Notes: a model not told the origin generated them from the letters alone. Shown: positions 56,252-64,000, counted from the stretch's first letter. The stretch: DNA of 64,000 bases from Streptomyces sp. NL15-2K (GCF_030551255.1 NZ_CP130630.1:2585501-2649500), one strand, 5' to 3'. Made by a program: numbers and translations.

Positions 56252-57850
56252 TCAGGCGAGGGCGACGAGGTCCGCGTAGTCGGATCCCCACAGGTCCTCG
56301 ACGCCGTCGGGCAGCAGGATGATCCGCTCCGGCTGGAGCGCCTGGACGGCGCCCTCGTCGTGGGTGACCAGCACGACCGCGCCCTTGTAGGTGCGCAGCG
56401 CGCCGAGGATCTCCTCGCGGCTGGCCAGGTCGAGGTTGTTGGTCGGCTCGTCCAGCAGCAGCACGTTCGCCGAGGACACCACCAGGGTCGCGAGCGCCAG
56501 GCGGGTCTTCTCGCCGCCGGAGAGGACCCCGGCGGGCTTGTCGACGTCGTCGCCGGAGAACAGGAAGGAGCCGAGCGTCTTACGGACCTCGACCAGGTCC
56601 AGGTCGGGGTTGGCGGAGCGCATGTTCTCCAGGACCGTGCGGTCGGGGTCCAGGGTCTCGTGCTCCTGGGCGTAGTAGCCGAGCTTGAGGCCGTGGCCGG
56701 GGACGACCGCGCCGGTGTCCGGCTGCTCCACGCCCGCCAGCAGGCGCAGCAGGGTGGTCTTGCCGGCGCCGTTGAGGCCGAGGATGACGACCCGGGAGCC
56801 CTTGTCGATGGCCAGGTCGACGTCGGTGAAGATCTCCAGCGAGCCGTACGACTTCGACAGGCCCTCGGCCATCAGCGGGGTCTTGCCGCAGGGCGCGGGC
56901 TCGGGGAAGCGCAGCTTGGCGACCTTGTCGGACTTGCGGACCGCCTCCAGGCCCGAGAGCAGGCGCTCGGCGCGGCGGGCCATGTTCTGCGCGGCGACCG
57001 TCTTGGTGGCCTTGGCGCGCATCTTGTCGGCCTGCGCGTTGAGGGAGGCGGCCTTCTTCTCGGCGTTCTGCCGCTCGCGCTTGCGGCGCTTCTCGTCGGC
57101 CTCGCGCTGTTGCTGGTAGAGCTTCCAGCCCATGTTGTAGACGTCGATCTGGGAGCGGTTGGCGTCCAGGTAGAACACCTTGTTGACGACTGTCTCGACC
57201 AGGTCGGCGTCGTGGGAGATCACGATGAAGCCGCCGCGGTAGGTCTTGAGGTAGTCGCGCAGCCAGATGATCGAGTCGGCGTCCAGGTGGTTCGTCGGCT
57301 CGTCGAGGAGCAGCGTGTCCGCGTCCGAGAAGAGGATGCGGGCCAGTTCGACACGGCGGCGCTGACCGCCGGAGAGCGTGTGCAGCGGCTGACCCAGCAC
57401 CCGGTCGGGCAGGTTGAGCGCGGCGGCGATGGTGGCGGCCTCGGCCTCGGCGGAGTACCCGCCCTTGGTGAGGAACTCCGTCTCCTGGCGCTCGTACTGG
57501 CGCAGCGCCTTCTCGCGGGTCGCGCCCTGGCCGTTTGCGATGCGCTGTTCGTTGTCGCGCATCTTGCGGATCAGTGCGTCGAGGCCGCGCGCGGAGAGGA
57601 TGCGGTCGCGGGCGAGGACGTCGAGGTCGCCGGTGCGGGGGTCCTGCGGGAGGTAACCGACCTCGCCGGAGCGGGTGATGGTGCCGCCGGCGGGGATGCC
57701 CTCGCCGGCGAGGCACTTGGTGAGGGTCGTCTTGCCGGCGCCGTTGCGGCCGACCAGGCCGATGCGGTCACCCTTGGCGACGCGGAAGGTGGCGGACTCG
57801 ATGAGGACGCGCGCACCGGCGCGCAGCTCGATACCGGATGCGGAGATCAC
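56252..57850 (-). CDS. ABC-F family ATPase
   Basis: 532 residues from GTG 57850 (GGAG 11 bases upstream). It has two ABC ATPase domains: the first with LVGRNGAGKTTL and LSGGQRRRVELARIL, LLLDEPTNHLD; the second with ILGLNGAGKTTL, LSGGEKTRLALATL, LLLDEPTNNLD. Between them is the charged coiled linker QREADEKRRKRERQNAEKKAAS (about 250-320). No membrane domain is present. ABC-F proteins act on the ribosome, in translation control or antibiotic protection. Which branch this is cannot be decided from sequence alone. Confidence 0.93.
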   Translation of the reverse strand: MISASGIELRAGARVLIESATFRVAKGDRIGLVGRNGAGKTTLTKCLAGEGIPAGGTITRSGEVGYLPQDPRTGDLDVLARDRILSARGLDALIRKMRDNEQRIANGQGATREKALRQYERQETEFLTKGGYSAEAEAATIAAALNLPDRVLGQPLHTLSGGQRRRVELARILFSDADTLLLDEPTNHLDADSIIWLRDYLKTYRGGFIVISHDADLVETVVNKVFYLDANRSQIDVYNMGWKLYQQQREADEKRRKRERQNAEKKAASLNAQADKMRAKATKTVAAQNMARRAERLLSGLEAVRKSDKVAKLRFPEPAPCGKTPLMAEGLSKSYGSLEIFTDVDLAIDKGSRVVILGLNGAGKTTLLRLLAGVEQPDTGAVVPGHGLKLGYYAQEHETLDPDRTVLENMRSANPDLDLVEVRKTLGSFLFSGDDVDKPAGVLSGGEKTRLALATLVVSSANVLLLDEPTNNLDLASREEILGALRTYKGAVVLVTHDEGAVQALQPERIILLPDGVEDLWGSDYADLVALA

Positions 57851-57941
57851 GGACAGACTCCAGGGCGGGGTGGTTGGCGGGATGGGCGGCTGAGGGCGTT
57901 CCCGCCGTCTAATGCGCGAGGAGAATGGCCATGGGCCAAGT

Positions 57942-58208
57942 CTAACGGGGCCGTGCAACCACTTTTTCTGTGTTCGGGTGTTCGAGGCGGGCTTTGGCGA
58001 CTTCGTTGCCGAATGGTCTGCGGTGCGGGGTGACGCGGTCCAGGTCGTCGACGGCGATGAGCTGGGCGGTCCGGGGGAGAGCCGCTGCTGCTTCGGTGCA
58101 GGGCTGGGCGATGAGCAGTACTCCGGAGTGACGTACGGCACGCGCGGGCTCGAAGGCGTGGCCTTCGCGGTGTGCCGCCAGTGGAGCGCAGGCGCAGAGC
58201 GCAGTCAC
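57942..58208 (-). CDS. Possible small hypothetical protein
   Basis: In the 467-bp gap between the ABC-F gene and the VOC gene, an 88-residue frame starts at ATG 58208. Its codons are moderately GC3-biased, better than in the opposite strand, and the body (LPRTAQLIAVDDLDRVTPHRRPFGNEVAKARLEHPNTEKVVARPR, landmark VDDLDRVTPHRRPFGNEVAKAR) looks protein-like. There is no family match I know and no clear ribosome binding site. It could also be a decayed gene remnant. Confidence 0.35.
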   Translation of the reverse strand: MTALCACAPLAAHREGHAFEPARAVRHSGVLLIAQPCTEAAAALPRTAQLIAVDDLDRVTPHRRPFGNEVAKARLEHPNTEKVVARPR

Positions 58209-58317
58209 GATCGGGGCGGGTCCCCCGTTCGGATCATCGCCGGGGCGTTGTCAGTGGTCGCTGCGAGACTGGGCAGCAGGTGATGTTCCGGCAAGGGATC
58301 ACGAAGGAGTGATCGGT

Positions 58318-58731
58318 ATGGCAGGCACGAGCGGCGGGCGTCCGAGCATCTACCCGACCCTGCTCTACGCGGACGCGAAGGCGGCGATCCGGCAGCTCAC
58401 GGAGGCCTTCGGCTTCACGGAGCTGTCGGTGTACGAAGACGAGGACGGCTCGGTCACGCACGCCGAACTGGTGCAGGGCAACGGTGGGGTGATGCTCGGT
58501 TCCAAGGGCCGCGGCGGTGTCTTCGACACGGCGATGAAGGACGCGGGCCCGGTGGGGGTGTACGTCGTCGTGGACGACGTCGACGCACATCACCAGCGAG
58601 CCGTGGACCACGGCGCGGAGATCCTGATGCCCCCGACGGACCAGGACTACGGCTCGCGGGACTACATGGCCCGGGACTCCGAGGGCAACATCTGGAGCTT
58701 CGGGACGTACGCCCCCGAGATAGAGGGCTGA
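58318..58731 (+). CDS. VOC superfamily (glyoxalase/bleomycin-resistance-like) protein
   Basis: 137 residues from ATG 58318 (AAGGAG 10 bases upstream). It is the single-domain vicinal-oxygen-chelate fold: YPTLLYADAKAAIRQLTEAFGF, THAELVQGNGGVMLGS and GVYVVVDDVDAHHQRAVDHGAEI, ending with YMARDSEGNIWSFGTY, where the Glu of DSEGN is in the usual metal-ligand position. A role in binding or modifying a small hydrophobic molecule is likely; the substrate is unknown. Confidence 0.88.
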   Translation: MAGTSGGRPSIYPTLLYADAKAAIRQLTEAFGFTELSVYEDEDGSVTHAELVQGNGGVMLGSKGRGGVFDTAMKDAGPVGVYVVVDDVDAHHQRAVDHGAEILMPPTDQDYGSRDYMARDSEGNIWSFGTYAPEIEG

Positions 58732-58742
58732 GCGCCGGGCGT

Positions 58743-60140
58743 TCAACTGCCCCCGGTGTGCACCTGGAAGGCCGCGCGGCGTACGGCCTTCGCCAGGGCC
58801 GGGTCGGGGTGTGCGGCGGCGAGGGCGACCAGGACCTGCACGGTGCGGGGGTGGCCGACGGCGCGCACCTCGTCGAGGAGCGAGGGGACGGTCGGCTGCA
58901 CCGCGGACTCCAGGTGCCGCACCAGCATCGGGGCCTCGCCGTGGTCGGCGACGGCGGCGGCGGTGTCGACCCAGAGCCAGGTGGCCTCTTCCCGGGTGAG
59001 GACCTCGTGGGCGTCCTCGGGGTCGATGCCGTCGTGCTCGGCGAGCCACAGCAGGGCGTAGGGCCGCAGCGTCGGATCGTCGGCCACGGAGCGGACGTCG
59101 GGCTCGGCGGGGGCGCCGACGACGCGCAGGGCCTCGAAGGCGAGGCCGCGCAGCAGGGCGTCCTCGCCGCGGGCGGCGTCGAGCAGCTCGGTGACGGCGC
59201 TGCCGACGGGGCGGGCGGCGAGCCAGGCGCGGTACTCGGCGCGGGCCGCGTTCGGGCGCAGCTGGGCGCAGCCGCGGAGCATGTCCTCGGCCGCCTGCTC
59301 GATGTTCCCGGCGGGGCTCTGGGCGGCGACGCAGATCTGCTCCAGCTTGACCCAGACCGCCCAGCTGCCGAGCGGGGTGAGCGTGGCCTGCCCGTCGCCG
59401 TAGGTGAGGGCGCCGACGGAGGCGAGCGCGCGCAGGGCCCAGTCGAGGAGGGGGGCGAGGGGGGCGTCGGCGGCCTGGTGCTCCGTGGGTTCGGGCTGCG
59501 GTCCGTAGGGGATTTCGCAGCGCTCGGTGCGCAGTTCGGTGACCCGCTGCTCCAGGAGGTCGAGGAGCTGCTCCACGGGGACGGGGCCGGCGGACAGCTG
59601 GAGGAAGGAGAGCACCTGAGGCATGGCCGAGACGACCTCGGCGAGGGCGGCGGGCTCGTGGTCGGCCGGCTCCGGGCAGGCGAGCGACCAGGCGTCGAAG
59701 AGGGCGACCCAGCCGCGCAGTACGGCGCTGTCGTCGCGGTTCCAGGCGCGCAGCCGCCAGCCGGGGCGGGCGGTGTCGCCGTGCACCTCGACGAGACCGG
59801 CGAGGCGGGCGGTGTCCCAGTCGGCGCGGACCTGAGCCGGGGTCAGGCCCAGGTCGGTGGCGGCGCGTTCGGCGGTCTCGTCGGAGAGGGTGCCCCTGCC
59901 GCCCGGGTTCGCGCCGTCGCGGACGGGGCGCAGCGCGGCGTCGGCCCAGTGGGCGACGCGGGCCGCGGCGGCCAGGCCGGAGCGTGCCATTCTGGCCAGC
60001 TCCGCGGGGGCCGGTGTGCCCTCCGGGGGGCGGGGCGCGGGGCGGCGCGGGCGCCGCTGGTTCACAGCTGAGGGAGCGGCGGCCAGGGGTCGCGGGCGGA
60101 CGAGTCGAAGCCTGGAGTCGCGCGGGATACGGGACGTCAC
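58743..60140 (-). CDS. Conserved hypothetical protein (Streptomyces, helical repeat type)
   Basis: Starting at GTG 60140 gives 465 residues. The N-terminal 45 residues are basic and Pro-rich; a winged-helix-like section follows (about 75-115, LSDETAERAATDLGLTPAQVRADWDTARLAGLVEV); the rest is alpha-helical with HEAT-like features and many Leu/Ala residues (LLDAARGEDALLRGLAFEALRVVG). There is no signal peptide. Probably cytoplasmic; the function is unknown. Upstream lies a 21-bp repeat array. Confidence 0.75.
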   Translation of the reverse strand: MTSRIPRDSRLRLVRPRPLAAAPSAVNQRRPRRPAPRPPEGTPAPAELARMARSGLAAAARVAHWADAALRPVRDGANPGGRGTLSDETAERAATDLGLTPAQVRADWDTARLAGLVEVHGDTARPGWRLRAWNRDDSAVLRGWVALFDAWSLACPEPADHEPAALAEVVSAMPQVLSFLQLSAGPVPVEQLLDLLEQRVTELRTERCEIPYGPQPEPTEHQAADAPLAPLLDWALRALASVGALTYGDGQATLTPLGSWAVWVKLEQICVAAQSPAGNIEQAAEDMLRGCAQLRPNAARAEYRAWLAARPVGSAVTELLDAARGEDALLRGLAFEALRVVGAPAEPDVRSVADDPTLRPYALLWLAEHDGIDPEDAHEVLTREEATWLWVDTAAAVADHGEAPMLVRHLESAVQPTVPSLLDEVRAVGHPRTVQVLVALAAAHPDPALAKAVRRAAFQVHTGGS

Positions 60141-60321
60141 GGGTGCAGTCTTCCGGTTGACGGTCCGAAAACCCAAACGGAATGCCACGGCGGGCGACGG
60201 GGAGGGCCGACGCCGGGCCCGTGCGGGCGGCTGAAGGCTGAGATCAGGCCAGTGGTACGGCGTTAAACGGAACCTGCGGCACCGGGAGCGGAGGGGGTGG
60301 CGCGGGAGGGGTGAAGTGCAG

Positions 60322-60505
60322 TGGCGTGCCGAGTGGGGTGCGCTGCGTGCCGAGCGGGGTGCGCTGCGGGCCGAGCGGGGTGCGCTGCGGGCCGAGCGGG
60401 GTGCGCTGCGGGCCGAGCGGGGTGCGCTGCGGGCCGAGCGGGGTGCGCTGCGGGCCGAGCGGGGTGCGCTGCGGGCCGAGCGGGGTGCGCTGCGGGCCGA
60501 GCGGG
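60322..60505. repeat. 21-bp tandem repeat (minisatellite)
   Basis: About 8 near-identical units (first 20 bases GGGTGCGCTGCGGGCCGAGC, then G) with a 21-bp period, plus degenerate units at the left end. The period keeps reading frames open in all six phases: the plus strand gives GALRAER heptads, others give SARSAPR- or AGCAAGR-type repeats. It fills most of the 463-bp gap between the hypothetical gene and the alpha/beta hydrolase gene. Confidence 0.95.
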
Positions 60506-60603
60506 GCACACGGCCGGTTTCGGCGCCGCCGAGGACGTACGCCGAGGACGTGCGTCGTGACCGAGCAGCGTCGCGGCGGGGCGGGAAGCGGCAGTGAAGG
60601 GGG

Positions 60604-61737
60604 TCACATCAGTGGTGTCAGGAAGCGGCGCATCGCCTCTTCGTAGGTCTTGGGGTCGGCGTTCCACATGGCCGCGTGGGGAGCGTGGTGCACGGTGTGG
60701 AGGGTGACCCGGTCGGGGCGGGTGGCGGCGAGGCGGCGGGAGTGGTCCCAGGGGGCCACCTTGTCGTCGGGGCCGTGGAAGATCATGGTCGGCGTCAGGA
60801 GCCGGTCGGCGGTGTCGGCCTCGGCGTCGGCGAGGCGGTCGCCGTACATGCCCGTGCGGCCCTGCGCGGCGCGTACCGCGAGCGGCAGCAGGGCGCCCGG
60901 TGTGCGGCGGGCGGCGGCGAGGGCGCGCAGGGTCGTCTCCCAGCTGAGCACCGGGGAGTCCAGGACGAGCCCGGAGATCCGTTCGCGCAGGCCGGAGTGC
61001 GCGGCGGCGCGCAGCGCCATGGTGGCGCCGGTGGACCAGCCGAGCAGGACGACCTGGCGGGCGCCGTACCGGACGGCGTAGCCGATCGCCGCGTCCAGGT
61101 CGCGCCACTCGGTCTCGCCGAGATGGTTCAGTCCGTCCGGCGGGCGGGGTGCGCCGAGGTCGCCGCGGTAGGCGAGGGCGAGTACGGGGAAGCGGTGGCG
61201 GTGCAGGAACTCCATGACGTTCATGGGGTGTTCGCGGGTGGTGCCCAGGCCGTGCACCGCGATGATCCAGGTGTCCCGGACGCCCGGCACGAACCACGCG
61301 GGCAGGGAGCCGAGTTCGCCGGGGATGTCGATGTCGGCATGGTCCAGGCCGAGGGCGGCGCTCGGGTTGCCGACGTACAGGTTCGGGGTGAGCCAGACCT
61401 TGTCGCCGGGCTTCAGGGTGCCGTGCGAGACGCGTTCCAGGCGGCGGACGACGGTGTCGGCGGAGTGGGACTCCGCGGCGAGGACGGGCCCGACGACCGC
61501 GTGCGAGCCGTCGCCGCCGAGGCCGTAGACGCCGGGACGCAGGGCGGCCAGGTCACGAGTGAGGACGATCCGGCCCGCGGCCGTCGCGTGCACGGTGAGC
61601 CGGGGTTCGGTGGGCAGGGGTCGGCCCGGCGGCGCCTTGAGCGCGGCGTCGCTGGCGAGTCGGCCGGCGGCGATACCCGCCGCACCGGCCGCCAGGGCCG
61701 CGGAGACGGCAGCGGCCGTTGCTTTGACAGTGCGCAC
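60604..61737 (-). CDS. Alpha/beta hydrolase with N-terminal membrane anchor or signal
   Basis: 377 residues from GTG 61737. A hydrophobic N-terminus (TAAAVSAALAAGAAGIAAG) is a signal peptide or anchor. The hydrolase domain (about 150-377) has HGLGTTREH (oxyanion), the nucleophile elbow GWSTGA (Ser about 236), Asp in FHGPDDKVAPWD and His in HHAPHAAMW. Possibly an extracytoplasmic esterase or lipase-like enzyme. The substrate is unknown. Confidence 0.9.
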   Translation of the reverse strand: MRTVKATAAAVSAALAAGAAGIAAGRLASDAALKAPPGRPLPTEPRLTVHATAAGRIVLTRDLAALRPGVYGLGGDGSHAVVGPVLAAESHSADTVVRRLERVSHGTLKPGDKVWLTPNLYVGNPSAALGLDHADIDIPGELGSLPAWFVPGVRDTWIIAVHGLGTTREHPMNVMEFLHRHRFPVLALAYRGDLGAPRPPDGLNHLGETEWRDLDAAIGYAVRYGARQVVLLGWSTGATMALRAAAHSGLRERISGLVLDSPVLSWETTLRALAAARRTPGALLPLAVRAAQGRTGMYGDRLADAEADTADRLLTPTMIFHGPDDKVAPWDHSRRLAATRPDRVTLHTVHHAPHAAMWNADPKTYEEAMRRFLTPLM

Positions 61738-61791
61738 GGCTCCAGTGTCCTGTCGGACGTGGCAACCGGCCAGCGGGAGGACGGCTCGGAG

Positions 61792-61859
61792 TGACGCCGC
61801 CTGTCGGGAGACGTCGCCTGTCGGGAGACGCCGTCTGTCGGGAGACGCCGTCTGTGGGA
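61792..61859. repeat. 17-bp tandem repeat, four copies
   Basis: Four copies of GACGCCG(C/T)CTGTCGGGA lie between the start of the hydrolase gene and the stop of the aldolase gene on the minus strand, inside the likely promoter region of the hydrolase gene. The period is not a multiple of three, so it is not coding. Confidence 0.85.
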
Positions 61860-61903
61860 TGAGTCGGCCGGTGCGCCGCCTGCCCGTAGGCCGCGGCGGA
61901 ACC

Positions 61904-62635
61904 TCACCCCCGCTGCCCGTACCCCCGCAGCCGCTCCCCGACCTCCGCCAGCTGTGCCCCGGACAGCAGCGTCGGTGACAACCCTGGTACCGCGGACGCC
62001 GTCAGCCACAAGCGGCACATCCATTCCAGCTGGGCCGTGCGGTCGTAGGCCTGGTCCAGGGTGGCGCCGTAGGTGAGGGTGCCGTGGTTCTGGAGAAGGC
62101 AGCCGGAGCGGTCGGCGAGGGCGTGGAGCATGTTCTCGGCCAACTCGTCGGTGCCGTACGTGGCATACGGGGCAACCCGGACGGGCCCGCCGAGGGCGAC
62201 GGTCATGTAGTGGATCGCCGGGAGCTCGGGAACGAGCGTCGAGACGGCCGTCGCGTGCACGGCGTGGGTGTGCACGACGGCGCGGGCGTCGGTGTTGCGG
62301 TAGACGGCGAGATGCATGGGCAGTTCGCTGGTGGGGACCAGGGCGCCGAGAACCTGCCGGCCGTCGAGGTCGACGCCGGTGACGTCGTCCGCCGTGAGCC
62401 GGTCGTAGGGGACGCCCGACGGCGTGACCAGCACGGTGTCGCCGACGCGCACCGAGACGTTGCCAGAGGTGCCGACGACCAGTCCGTCGGACACGGTCCG
62501 GCGGGCCGTCGCGACGAGCGCCTCCCAGGCGTCCGCCTCCTCGGCGCGCACACCCCTCCCCCGCGACTCCGGCACATCCTGTGCGCCCTCCCGTGCACCC
62601 CGTACGCCCCGAGGGTCCCGCTGCTGCTCAGCCAT
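61904..62635 (-). CDS. Class II aldolase/adducin family protein
   Basis: 243 residues from ATG 62635. The N-terminal 30 residues are poorly ordered. The aldolase fold shows GTSGNVSVRV, VTPSGVPYDRL, the catalytic Glu in TSELPMHLAVYR and the zinc ligands HTHAVHA and QNHGTLTYG. Members cleave fuculose-, ribulose- or rhamnulose-phosphates or dehydrate methylthioribulose phosphate. No neighbouring sugar-catabolism gene indicates the substrate. Confidence 0.9.
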   Translation of the reverse strand: MAEQQRDPRGVRGAREGAQDVPESRGRGVRAEEADAWEALVATARRTVSDGLVVGTSGNVSVRVGDTVLVTPSGVPYDRLTADDVTGVDLDGRQVLGALVPTSELPMHLAVYRNTDARAVVHTHAVHATAVSTLVPELPAIHYMTVALGGPVRVAPYATYGTDELAENMLHALADRSGCLLQNHGTLTYGATLDQAYDRTAQLEWMCRLWLTASAVPGLSPTLLSGAQLAEVGERLRGYGQRG

Positions 62636-62741
62636 GCGGCGATCCTGCCAGGCACGGCGTCAACCGGCCGCCGGGCGGGGGCACTTTAGGCCGGAATCGG
62701 GCCCTCCGAAAGGCCACATATAGGCATACATGGGCTTCTTC

Positions 62742-62800
62742 GATCGCTTGGCCAGAGATCGTCGAAGATCCGATGATCTTCCAGTAATCTCTGGGAGATT
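62742..62800 (+). promoter_or_regulatory. Leader of the GH25 gene with GATC cluster and two hairpins
   Basis: Four GATC motifs (62742, 62757, 62767, 62775) occur within 37 bases. Two of them form the perfect inverted repeat GAAGATC-CGAT-GATCTTC (62764-62781). A second stem, AATCTC-TGG-GAGATT (62786-62800), is followed by TTGTCG. All lie 32-90 bp upstream of the start codon. This A/T-richer patch may hold the promoter and binding sites of Gbn or another regulator. Confidence 0.5.
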
Positions 62801-62831
62801 TTGTCGTGCACGTCGCCATTCCGGGGGACAT

Positions 62832-63581
62832 ATGGCCCGTGATCGCAAACCATCCCGCCGCCACAGCCGCGCCTTAGCGGCGTCCGTGGCGGCTCTCACC
62901 GCCGGGGGGATCGCGCTCGCCGAGACACCCGCCTCGGCCGCGAGCCCGCCCAAAGGACACGACGTCTCTTCCCACCAGAAGAACGTCGACTGGCAGAAGG
63001 CCAAGTCCAAGGGCGCCAAGTTCGTCTACGTCAAGGCGACCGAGTCCACCACCTACCGCAACCCGTACTTCAGCCAGCAGTACAACGGCGCCCGCACCAT
63101 GGGCATCATCCGCGGCGCGTACCACTTCGCGCTGCCCAACAGGTCGTCGGGCAGGGCACAGGCGGCGCACTTCGTGCGCAACGGCGGCAGCTGGTCCGCG
63201 GACGGCTGGACGCTGCCGCCCGCGCTCGACATCGAGTACAACCCGTACGACAAGAAGCACAAGTGCTACGGCCTGAGCAAGGCGAAGATGGTCAGCTGGA
63301 TCAAGTCGTTCAGCGACGAGGTCAAGCGGCGCACCGGCCGCCGTCCGGTGATCTACACCACCGCCCACTGGTGGAACACGTGCACCGGCCGCAGCCGCGC
63401 CTTCGCCTCGAACCACGCCTTATGGGTGGCCCGTTACAACTCCGCGGACGCGGGGGCACTGCCGGCCGGGTGGCCGGCCTGGACGATCTGGCAGTACGAC
63501 AACGGCGGCAGTCTGCCGGGTGACCAGAATCTCTTCAACGGATCCCTGACCCAGCTGAGAAAGTTTGCCCGAGGCTACTAG
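62832..63581 (+). CDS. Secreted GH25 muramidase (lysozyme)
   Basis: Starting at ATG 62832 (GGGGGA 5 bases upstream), it has 249 residues. The N-terminus has the twin basic region RKPSRRHSR, a hydrophobic stretch (LAASVAALTAGGIAL) and an ASAASP cleavage site. The GH25 barrel carries the catalytic Asp/Glu set: D44 (GHDVSSHQ), D133 and E135 (ALDIEY), and late WTIWQYDNGG. It hydrolyses peptidoglycan outside the cell. Codons 15 and 197 are TTA, so translation should depend on bldA, consistent with a role in development or lysis. Confidence 0.93.
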   Translation: MARDRKPSRRHSRALAASVAALTAGGIALAETPASAASPPKGHDVSSHQKNVDWQKAKSKGAKFVYVKATESTTYRNPYFSQQYNGARTMGIIRGAYHFALPNRSSGRAQAAHFVRNGGSWSADGWTLPPALDIEYNPYDKKHKCYGLSKAKMVSWIKSFSDEVKRRTGRRPVIYTTAHWWNTCTGRSRAFASNHALWVARYNSADAGALPAGWPAWTIWQYDNGGSLPGDQNLFNGSLTQLRKFARGY

Positions 63582-63665
63582 CCGTGCGGCGCCTGGGCCG
63601 CGGGGCGGAAAGGGAGCTCGGCGGTGCGAGAACCGTCACCCCCGGACACCCTGCAGCCCTCCTCA

Positions 63666-63687
63666 GTTCATCTTCCGTTCATTCAGG
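63666..63687 (+). promoter_or_regulatory. PHO box upstream of pitH2
   Basis: Two 11-nt direct repeat units, GTTCATCTTCC and GTTCATTCAGG, match the Streptomyces PhoP unit consensus, the second one at every position. Further weaker GTT-units follow at 63687 (GTTACCT) and 63696 (GTTCGTC). The site is 48-69 bp upstream of the transporter start, so PhoP should control this gene under phosphate limitation. Confidence 0.8.
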
Positions 63688-63734
63688 TTACCTACGTTCG
63701 TCCGGCCAATGACCTCGAACGATTGCCTGGGTAA

Positions 63735-64000
63735 ATGGAAAACTTCTCGCTGATCCTCGCGATTGTGGTAGTAACCGCGCTCGCGTTCGATTTCACGAAC
63801 GGTTTCCACGACACCGCCAACGCGATGGCCACGACCATCTCGACCGGTGCGCTCAAGCCCAAGGTCGCGGTGGCCATGTCCGCCGTACTGAACCTTGTAG
63901 GCGCCTTTCTCTCCGTGGAGGTCGCCAACACGATCTCCAAAGGTCTCGTCGACGAGACCGGCATCCGTCCCGAGGTCATCTTCGCCGCGCTGGTCGGCGC
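63735..64000 (+). CDS. pitH2: Low-affinity inorganic phosphate transporter (Pit family), partial
   Basis: The gene starts at ATG 63735 and runs off the window, so 88 residues are visible. The sequence MENFSLILAIVVVTALAFDFTNGFHDTANAMAT carries the Pit signature FDFTNGFHDTANA, followed by STGALKPKVAVAMSAVLNLVGAF and a second helix. It imports phosphate with a cation or proton. From memory it corresponds to S. coelicolor pitH2 (SCO1845), which is PhoP-controlled, and the PHO box supports this. Confidence 0.93.
   Translation, partial: MENFSLILAIVVVTALAFDFTNGFHDTANAMATTISTGALKPKVAVAMSAVLNLVGAFLSVEVANTISKGLVDETGIRPEVIFAALVG

Noticed and set aside
60322..60505. Repeat-encoded proteins (GALRAER heptads and others) as genes
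   Set aside because: All six frames stay open because the unit is 21 bp; there is no ribosome binding site or flanking coding sequence that favours one frame.

Overview
The window is a high-GC actinobacterial chromosome segment, almost certainly Streptomyces. Codons end in G or C, GTG starts and GGAGG-type ribosome binding sites are common, genes often overlap by 4 bp, and several genes are streptomycete signatures: a cysteine-free chaplin (chpE), a streptophobe-family protein, the small nucleoid protein Gbn, an SGM_5486-type micropeptide and rare TTA (bldA-type) codons. The gene order matches, from memory, the conserved core around SCO1798-SCO1845 of S. coelicolor.

Layout. 1-19215 holds a truncated ABC ATPase, chpE, a NarL-type two-component pair, an SDR-queA pair, a secreted transglycosylase-like protein, an FHA-FHA-ABC exporter, a membrane protein with a collagen-like Gly-X-Y block, serB, a SixA-like phosphatase, a CynX/NimT-type MFS exporter with a divergent FadR-type regulator, and the fabG-fabI (inhA-like) operon. 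19459-29289 is the tldD-tldE pair, split by a 6.9-kb integrative element. 29344-43613 carries tyrS, moaA, a DUF485-acetate permease operon, two tandem secreted subtilases, a CaiB-type CoA transferase, a CopD protein, a DEDDh exonuclease-BRCT fusion and SURF1. 43780-50744 carries cstA-ybdD, a symporter-ECF sigma-membrane protein operon and a GH15 enzyme. 51528-53862 is a five-gene Asp23/AmaP envelope-stress cassette. The right end has gbn, an ABC-F protein, an alpha/beta hydrolase, a class II aldolase, a GH25 muramidase and the start of the phosphate transporter gene pitH2 behind a PHO box.

The most striking feature is the integrative element at 20716-27621. It encodes a tyrosine integrase, an excisionase, a RepSA-like HUH initiator, an XRE regulator and small proteins, but no recognisable TraB/FtsK-type transfer gene. 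It is not in a tRNA gene: it lies inside the coding sequence of tldD, 88 sense codons from the end. A 14-bp direct repeat (AACTTTCAATTTAC) marks both ends, in the same reading phase. The element brings its own diverged tldD 3' end, about 77% identical in protein and with A/T-richer codons, so an uninterrupted hybrid TldD is made that includes the C-terminal zinc-ligand cysteine. The displaced native 3' end survives at 27608-27874, still overlapping tldE by 4 bp. The element also holds a roughly 148-bp imperfect palindrome (25148-25295) that could be a single-strand origin or a structured RNA.

Other signals worth following are six GATC sites in 63 bp upstream of the GATC-binding protein gene gbn, a second GATC cluster in the GH25 leader, in-frame TTA codons in three genes, and several tandem repeat arrays between genes. 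No rRNA, tRNA or CRISPR array was seen.
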